Part shown: positions 57,963 through 64,000 of the stretch, piece by piece
How the letters are laid out: every line of letters starts with the position of its first letter
Position numbering within the stretch: position 1 is the first letter of the stretch
Assembly (NCBI RefSeq): GCF_033807575.1
Contig: NC_084715.1
Coordinates: forward strand, 8,233,349 to 8,297,348
Source: Cydia pomonella
Taxonomy: Eukaryota > Arthropoda > Insecta > Lepidoptera > Tortricidae
DNA length: 64,000 bases
Direction of reading: 5' to 3'
Position numbers and translations under genes: made by a program
The notes under the pieces: model-generated
The model's input: only the letters and a program-made list of their open reading frames with translations
Told to the model about the DNA's origin: nothing
Databases searched by the model: none

Positions 57963-58020
57963 TCAATGTCAGATCCAAAGCGTACGACGCGAGGTAAGAA
58001 TATATCGCGTACTCATCTTT
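57963..58020 (+). pseudogene. Decayed duplicate of ASH-gene exon 6
   Basis: About 45 of 57 aligned bases match 56698-56755 with one 1-base insertion and one 1-base deletion that cancel (AGATCCAAAGCGTACG against GGATCCACAGCGCACG). The corresponding frame reads SMSDPKRTTRGKNISRTHLS, against STSDPQRTLRVRNTSRSRLT in the good exon, but no matching donor follows and the frame runs into the tandem array. A GAG/GTAAGA inside could act as a cryptic donor. Most likely an old exon duplication. Confidence 0.6.
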
Positions 58021-58023
58021 CCT

Positions 58024-58820
58024 TAGGCTTAGAACGCACTGCGATTAATTTCTTGCGTTTTCTATTTTGCAAGCGCATGTGCTTATAAAGCATACGGTTC
58101 TGAAACCCAGTGCACTCTAAGCCTAATGCTAAAAAACTGACGCTGTGAAAATAGTAGCGTGTAAGTCTTAGAACACACTGCAAATACTGCAATTCATTTC
58201 TCGCGGTATAAGAACAGAAATAAGTGTAACGTACGGCATGTTTCATAAGCACACGCACTTGCAAGACAGAAACCGCAAAAAAATATTCGCAGTGCATTCT
58301 AAGCCTAATCCTATACATCTGACACTGTGAACATAATAGTGTTTAAGACTTAGAATGCACTGAGATTAATTTCTTGCGATTTCAGTCTTGCTAGTGCGTG
58401 CGCTTATGAAGCATGCCGTGCGTTACAATTTTTGCTGTTCTAAAACCGCAAGAAATGAATCGCAGTGCGTTCTTACACACTTCTATGTTCACAGCGTCAG
58501 ATTTATAGCATTAGGCTGAGAGTGCACTGGAAATAATTTATTGCGGTTTCAATCTTGCAAGTGCGTGCATTTATAAACCGTACATTACACTTTTTGCGGT
58601 TCTGAAGCCACAAGAAATTAATTGAAGTACGTTCTAAGCCTTACACACTACTATATTCACAGCGTCAGATTTGTAGCATTAGGCTTAGAGCGCACTGCGA
58701 TTAATTTCTTGCGGTTTCTGCCTTGCAAGTGCGTGCGCTTATAAAGAATACCGTACGATACACTTTTTTGCGGTTCTGAAACCGAAAAATATTGATCGCA
58801 ATGAGTTCTAAGCCTTATTT
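58024..58820. repeat. Tandem array of palindromic ~165-bp units
   Basis: TTAGGCTTAGAGCGCACTGCG-type starts recur near 58024, 58350, 58515 and 58681, each followed by ATTAATTTCTTGCGG and closed by the near-complement CGCAAGAAATNAATCGCAGTG and GTTCTAAGCC. CACAGCGTCAGATTT separates units. Four to five units with strong internal complementarity. Non-coding. Confidence 0.85.
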
Positions 58821-59083
58821 CGTTACTAGAGTCTGATACTATTGCATGGCATTTTCAAAGAGAATGTGTGGCAACGCCATCATTAATGTCATATTTATAT
58901 ATAAAAAAAAATATAGGTTTCTGTTACGAGTCGGTGAACAGTTAGCTTAGACTGACTCTTCTGTTATGTCACAGATTTAATTTTTTTAACTAATTGGATA
59001 CCGGTATCACTTACCTTAGGTGCCAATTATATAATTTATATAATATATCTGGAAATAAAATTTTGAAACGATTAAAAAACCTC
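58821..59083. other. Spacer before the retrotransposon
   Basis: AT-rich with a palindromic TATAATTTATATAATATAT. No exon found. Confidence 0.4.
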
Positions 59084-60158
59084 TGTAAACGTATTGGAAT
59101 GCGTTAATAAAACTACGTGCTCGGATCAAGACTCACTCCTTTATTTATCTCCTTACCCACATGCATATAAAGAATAATAAGAACCTACCCACAACCCCCT
59201 TTTATACTTTTCATTTTACAATTTTTGTATTTGGTTCAAATTATCATTTAAGCATTTTATTCACAAGAACAAATATAAGTAGGTAAGTGCTTACACATTT
59301 TTCTTTTTCACAAAAAAAAAAAAAAAAAAAAAATATGTTTCGCTAATGTTTACAATATATACTTCGCAAAATTACAGTGATGGTATTAAAGATAAAAGAA
59401 ATCAGGCATTCAAAGAATAGTAATATTTTAATCACTAATTATATTTAAAACCTATCAATAAAAAATTATAATAATTACATTATCATTTTTTATGGTAGGT
59501 TCTTTTAGGTAATAGGTTGAAAGAAATTTAATGTCATCGCTAGAACAAGTTAAAATATATATACATATAATATATATATTTTTTCTTTTCCAGTGTAATA
59601 GATTGTTAATAATTTCATAAAGATATATTATTACATAGTAAATAATCATTCAAAACTATTGAGCAATATAGGTAGGCAGAATACAAAACGACATATCATT
59701 GTAATAATTTTTTCATACTTATTATATAAAGATTATATACTTATCAATAACATTCATTCATTAATATTTAAATGCAGGCATCGGAAATAGATGCTTATTT
59801 TCATCCTTAATTTGATAACAATGACTAATGAAACATCATGCAACACATTATGTAATTGAAACTAATTTCTTTTCACCAGGAAATAAACGAAAATTTACAA
59901 CAAACATTTCATAATTTATTTTATTTTATTAAAACACATTCATAATCATTAATGTGTTTTGTGACCTGCGACAGTTACAGGTAGGTAGGTAAACAATGCC
60001 AACATTTCATTATAACGGCTACACATTATTTATATAGGTACCTATCAAATTGTTTAGTTATATATAAAAATCCATCTTCGAAACTGCACATACTATTCGA
60101 CCCGGCTGCTAATTAATACCAATCAGGAGGAATCACCACCCTGCCAGAACGAGTGACA
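59084..60158 (-). repeat. Putative 3' LTR of the Ty3/gypsy element
   Basis: On the - strand this stretch begins TGTCACTCG, 9 bases after the integrase stop, and ends CGTTTACA, i.e. TG...CA. Near its far end is AATAAAGGAGTGAG, suitable as polyadenylation signal before a short U5. It includes an A/T homopolymer (59311-59333). The 5' LTR is outside the window, so identity of the two LTRs cannot be tested. Another start, behind the purine-rich GGCAGGGTGGTGA (60125-60137), is possible. Confidence 0.4.
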
Positions 60159-60167
60159 TAATAATTA

Positions 60168-62042
60168 TTATTTGGAGCATTTTCGGACACTGGGGTCGTG
60201 TCGATAAGTGCACGCTGCGCGTGCGACTGAGGTAGCGGGGCGGGCGCATGCGTTATCATTATCACTCGACATTGTGATATCGTCATAAGATCGGGGACAC
60301 ACAGGTAACTCCGGGCGATATTCCGAATCTAATATAAGATGACGCCTGTTTCTCACCAACGTACCACCCTGCATCAATTGAATTAAATATGATCGGATAC
60401 CTCTAACATGCAAAATTGTGCCACTAACCCATTTCTTATCTACTCTAACCTTAACTTTTTGACCGGGCATCAATTGCTTTAAATCACGGGCCGACTTGTC
60501 GTACTGCTGTTTTTGTTTATTTTGTCTCTTTTCTAACTCTGCCGTGACATTAATTTGGATTTTAGGATGAAGAAGTTGGGGTGCATACGGTACGATTCCA
60601 CGAAACTTTCTATTATTCAATAACTCTGATGGAGATGCTAGCTGATTAGTGATGGGAGTGGTTAAATATTCTAACAGTGCTTGCCTGAAGTCGGTTTTTT
60701 CCACACTAGTTTTTTTAAGTATATTTTTCACCGTTTGGACGCTCCGTTCCACTTGCCCATTGGATTGGGCATAACATGGAGAAGAAGTAATATGTTCAAA
60801 ACACCACTGCTGAGAGAATAGTTTGAATTGACTCGAGGAAAATTCGGGGCCATTATCTGACATCACAATGTCAGGTATACCCTGATGACTAAAAACAATT
60901 TTTAACTGCTCAATAATATGACCAGACTGTAAACAATTTAACTCTAGAACTTCCAAGAACTTACTAAAATAATCTACTATCAATAAATATTTTTTCTCCT
61001 TAAAGTGGAACACGTCTACCCCAACCTTTGACCATGCCCTGTCCGGTATCTCATGTGGTATCAATGATTCCCTTCCATTCTGGTTTTTAAAAGTAAGACA
61101 TGCTTGACAGTTTTTAATAAAATCCTCTAACTGACTACTTATATTTGGCCAAAATATGGATTCACGCACTTTTAATTTGCATTTCTCTAACCCTAAATGC
61201 CCAATATGCACCCGCCTTAACATTTCCTTCCGCATAGCTACTGGAATAATAATCCGATCACCCTTCCATGCCATACCATGCGCGACCGTCAATTCATCAC
61301 GATAACCCCAGTAGGGTGTCACCTGGTCATCGACATCCTGCTTATGCTCCGGCCAGCCTTCTGTAATATATTTTATTAGCGCCTGAAGCTCACCGTCGTC
61401 CTGGGTCAACTTTTGTATACGTACAAAGTGCGAGTCGACGAGCGGGTTGCTAAGCAGCACGGCGCACACCTGTGCGCGCGCGTCCAGCTGGTCGCGCGGC
61501 ACTACATCTGGAGTACTCGCCGGATCCACCGCACGAGAGAGAGTGTCCGCCATATACATATACTTGCCTGGTTTGTATACAAGTTTAAAGTTGTAGGGTT
61601 GCAAACGCAGGAGCATCCTTTGCAACCTGGCTGGAGCAGAGGCGATCGGTTTACAAATAATACTTACCAATGGTTTATGGTCGGTTTCAACCGTGACATC
61701 ACTTCGACCATAAATATAAGTATAAAATTTTTCACAGGCGTATACGCATGCGAGGAGTTCTTTTTCTATCTGCGCATACGCTTGTTCAGCCTTCGTTAAA
61801 GATCTCGAGGCATAACATACGGGCAAATTATCTTGTAGTAAACAAGCACCTAGCCCATTCTTACAAGCGTCAACAGAAATCACTACGGGCTTTTTTAAAC
61901 TGTAATACTGTAAAACCGGTACACTCGTCAAACACTGTTTTAACATATTAAAAGCTTTATCATGCGACTCCGACCAATGCCATTCGATATCTTTTTTAAG
62001 CAGTTGCCTAAGTGCATGATTCTTGTCGGACAGATTGGGTAT
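60168..62042 (-). CDS. Ty3/gypsy pol, C-terminal part: RNase H and integrase
   Basis: This continues the gag-pol frame of 62008-64000 after a +1 frameshift; the first in-frame ATG is at 61946. Counting from that Met (592 residues): RNase H with VISVDACKNGLG (Asp ~26), EKELLACVYACEKF (~61-74) and TDHKPL (~89); the integrase zinc finger HIGHLGLEKCK with CQAC (~248-283); the catalytic core with Asp in GVDVFHF (~311), SDNGPEF (~364) and Glu in GQVERSV (~400); then a C-terminal basic region. The order RNase H before integrase is that of Ty3/gypsy; the arrangement resembles mag/K02A2.6-type elements. No stop within this part. Confidence 0.9.
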   Translation of the reverse strand: MPNLSDKNHALRQLLKKDIEWHWSESHDKAFNMLKQCLTSVPVLQYYSLKKPVVISVDACKNGLGACLLQDNLPVCYASRSLTKAEQAYAQIEKELLACVYACEKFYTYIYGRSDVTVETDHKPLVSIICKPIASAPARLQRMLLRLQPYNFKLVYKPGKYMYMADTLSRAVDPASTPDVVPRDQLDARAQVCAVLLSNPLVDSHFVRIQKLTQDDGELQALIKYITEGWPEHKQDVDDQVTPYWGYRDELTVAHGMAWKGDRIIIPVAMRKEMLRRVHIGHLGLEKCKLKVRESIFWPNISSQLEDFIKNCQACLTFKNQNGRESLIPHEIPDRAWSKVGVDVFHFKEKKYLLIVDYFSKFLEVLELNCLQSGHIIEQLKIVFSHQGIPDIVMSDNGPEFSSSQFKLFSQQWCFEHITSSPCYAQSNGQVERSVQTVKNILKKTSVEKTDFRQALLEYLTTPITNQLASPSELLNNRKFRGIVPYAPQLLHPKIQINVTAELEKRQNKQKQQYDKSARDLKQLMPGQKVKVRVDKKWVSGTILHVRGIRSYLIQLMQGGTLVRNRRHLILDSEYRPELPVCPRSYDDITMSSDNDNACARPATSVARAACTYRHDPSVRKCSK

Positions 62043-64000
62043 AAAAATTACCTACATAATTGACCATTCCTAAAAATCGTTCAAGGTCCTTTGTGTTTTT
62101 TGGGCAAGGCATATTTTTTATTGCCGACGTGTAGGAGTTGTCGGGATAAATGCCATTCGGGGTAATCTTATGTCCCAAATATTTTATTTCCGATAGGCCA
62201 AACTTACACTTGCTTTTATTTAATTTTAAATTAATCTCACGACAGCGATCTAGTACTCGTTTCAACCTAGCATCGTGCTCCTCTTTCGTGCGACCGTAAA
62301 TGAGTAGGTCATCAATAAATAAACAAACACCTTCCATATCATCAAACTGTTCGTACATTTTTTTGTGGAATACTTCTGACGCCGAAGTTATTCCAAACGG
62401 CAAACGCAAAAATTTATACCTTCCAAAACTCGTATTAAAGGTAACTAAATCGGTACTATCCTCGTGAAGTCGAAGCTGCCAGAATCCTTGCTTGGCATCA
62501 AGGGTGCTAAAATATTTGGAACCTCCTAAATTGACAGACATTTCATCCAACGTTGGCAATTTAAAATGCTCACGCCTAATCGCCTGATTCAAGTCCCTTG
62601 GATCCAAACATAGCCTTATGTCACCGTTAGCCTTCCTCACAACGGTCATGCTATTGACCCAATCCGTAGGCCCCTCAACTTTCGCAATAATCCCATCACC
62701 AACCATCTCATCCAACTTATTTTTAACACTATCTTTCAAAGCTACCGGCAATTTTCGCGGTGCGTGTACCACTGGCCTAACATTTTTGTTTAATTCAATC
62801 TTATACACTCCCGGCATACACCCAACTCCTTCAAACACATCCGAATATTCCCTATACACATGCCTTTGTATGTCACTACCGGTATTACTTTCAATATCTA
62901 AAACCAACTTTATTATACCTAGCTCCGCACACGAATCCCTACCCAATATCGGCTGTGAAGTAGTGTCTACAACAGTAAAGTCTAAAATATACGTACGTTC
63001 CTTGTATTTTGTTTTTAAGCTACATTTTCCTACTACGATGAGAGCACCGCCAGAGTAAGCGCTCAATGTATCACCTGGTGAGCTTAAATCGTTTTTATTC
63101 ATACCAATTTGATTCAAGAAACGAAGTGGTATTATATTTACATCGGCCCCAGTGTCCAACTTAAATTTAATCTTTCCCTTTTCGAACAACAAATCGACCC
63201 ACCAATCACTCGAACTAGTACAGCAGTTTTTTACCTGATCATTGTTTTCCTCAGCTCGCACCTCGTATACATTGCACATACGCGAAAAATGATCATAACT
63301 GTTACACTTTAAACACCTTCTGCCGATGGCAGGACACCTTGAACTGCCATGAGGCAAACCACATCGCGAACACGATAAATTAGCACTGCTGTTGTTAGCA
63401 CTATTGACATCACGCACTTGTCGATTAAACAGTTGATTTCGCCGAGCAAGACCCGGGCGCGGGGTCACGGGGTAGCGGGCGGGGGTCTGATAACGGCCAC
63501 CGCGCCCCCGACTCCTCGCCGTTCCACGATGCGCCGGCGCTCCTCGGTGACTTACCCCCCAAATTTGATTCTGTTGACCACCTTCACTAATCCAATTATA
63601 CTCCGTATTATGCTTGGGATTATTTTCTACAACATACGCTTTATGTTCCACAGCCTCTTGCTTTATAGCCCCCGCTTGCATCTTAGACATCTGGGCCAAA
63701 TTACAAATATCCAAAGATTTACTCAACGTCAGATCCGGCTCACGTAACAATCGTTCCCGAAGTGCGTCCTCTTTTATGCCGCAAATCAGCCTATCTTTTA
63801 TCAAATCCTGCATTAGTGTGCCAAACTCACAAGTGGCAGCCAGCTTCCTGAGCTCGAAAGCATACTGCTCGATAGACTCACCATCATGCTGACAACGTGT
63901 AAAAAACCTGTGCCGTTCTATAGTTAAATTTTTCTTCGGCAAAAAGAACTTATCAAACCGCGCAATCAAACTCTTCAAAGTCGTGCATTCCGATTCATCC
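62008..64000 (-). CDS. Ty3/gypsy gag-pol: gag, protease, reverse transcriptase (5' cut by window)
   Basis: Open to the window edge. Counting from the TTG at 63978 (656 residues): gag-like capsid region to ~150; Arg/Gly-rich stretch; two zinc knuckles, CSRCGLPHGSSRC (~203) and CLKCNSYDHFSRMC (~222); aspartic protease KLDTGADVN (~273-281); reverse transcriptase with LCLDPRDLN, FSTLDAKQGFWQLRL and the catalytic FIDD (~554-557); thumb up to FLGMVNYVGNF. Then one extra base in an A5 run (62043-62047 on the + strand) shifts the frame and a stop follows at 62008. Gag and pol share one frame, as in some Ty3/gypsy lineages. The start codon and 5' LTR are beyond 64000. Confidence 0.9.
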   Translation of the reverse strand, partial: DESECTTLKSLIARFDKFFLPKKNLTIERHRFFTRCQHDGESIEQYAFELRKLAATCEFGTLMQDLIKDRLICGIKEDALRERLLREPDLTLSKSLDICNLAQMSKMQAGAIKQEAVEHKAYVVENNPKHNTEYNWISEGGQQNQIWGVSHRGAPAHRGTARSRGRGGRYQTPARYPVTPRPGLARRNQLFNRQVRDVNSANNSSANLSCSRCGLPHGSSRCPAIGRRCLKCNSYDHFSRMCNVYEVRAEENNDQVKNCCTSSSDWWVDLLFEKGKIKFKLDTGADVNIIPLRFLNQIGMNKNDLSSPGDTLSAYSGGALIVVGKCSLKTKYKERTYILDFTVVDTTSQPILGRDSCAELGIIKLVLDIESNTGSDIQRHVYREYSDVFEGVGCMPGVYKIELNKNVRPVVHAPRKLPVALKDSVKNKLDEMVGDGIIAKVEGPTDWVNSMTVVRKANGDIRLCLDPRDLNQAIRREHFKLPTLDEMSVNLGGSKYFSTLDAKQGFWQLRLHEDSTDLVTFNTSFGRYKFLRLPFGITSASEVFHKKMYEQFDDMEGVCLFIDDLLIYGRTKEEHDARLKRVLDRCREINLKLNKSKCKFGLSEIKYLGHKITPNGIYPDNSYTSAIKNMPCPKNTKDLERFLGMVNYVGNFYTQSVRQESCT

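Noticed and set aside
1..64000. CRISPR arrays, bacterial operons or phage genes
   Set aside because: No spaced direct repeats of that kind, no Shine-Dalgarno-led gene clusters; all signals are eukaryotic.

Overview
The window looks like nuclear DNA of a moth or butterfly (Lepidoptera). It is AT-rich and packed with repeat types typical of that order: tRNA-derived SINEs with a constant body, a LINE 3' tail ending in a GCCACCGACGTAGTAT-type motif and poly-A, many short fold-back MITEs, mariner/maT and hAT remnants, and a Ty3/gypsy element. Genus cannot be read from the sequence. There is no prokaryotic gene organisation.

One host gene can be assembled by eye on the + strand: six exons (13994-14086, 14538-14654, 16668-16787, 40762-40916, 41521-41627, 56694-56785) with canonical GT/AG sites and agreeing phases (1-1, 1-1, 1-1, 1-0, 0-2, 2-1). 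Together they encode one complete and one beginning ASH/MSP-type immunoglobulin-like domain, as in axonemal proteins of the DLEC1/HYDIN type. Both ends of the gene lie outside what I could find. Its 24 kb and 15 kb introns hold most of the repeats. A decayed copy of the last exon lies about 1.2 kb downstream (57963-58020).

Left part (1-13993): a 3.0 kb MULE-type DNA transposon (2175-5192) with an apparently intact two-exon FLYWCH + MULE transposase on the - strand and different subterminal tandem arrays at its two ends; hairpin MITEs, SINEs and LINE tails. Middle (14087-56693): intronic, with a long-TIR mariner relic, an RTE-like LINE fragment, a DD37D maT relic, hAT-type MITEs (one with a perfect 8-bp target duplication), nested fold-backs and a perfect 49-bp inverted repeat 38080/39018. 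A GC-rich candidate exon (50559-50648) does not fit the main gene and may belong to another transcript.

Right part (56786-64000): a SINE, a LINE tail, a tandem array of palindromic units (58024-58820), then a Ty3/gypsy element on the - strand (gag, protease, RT, RNase H, integrase), broken by one frameshift in an A5 run near 62045 and cut by the window edge. Everything was judged by reading; no alignments or searches were run.
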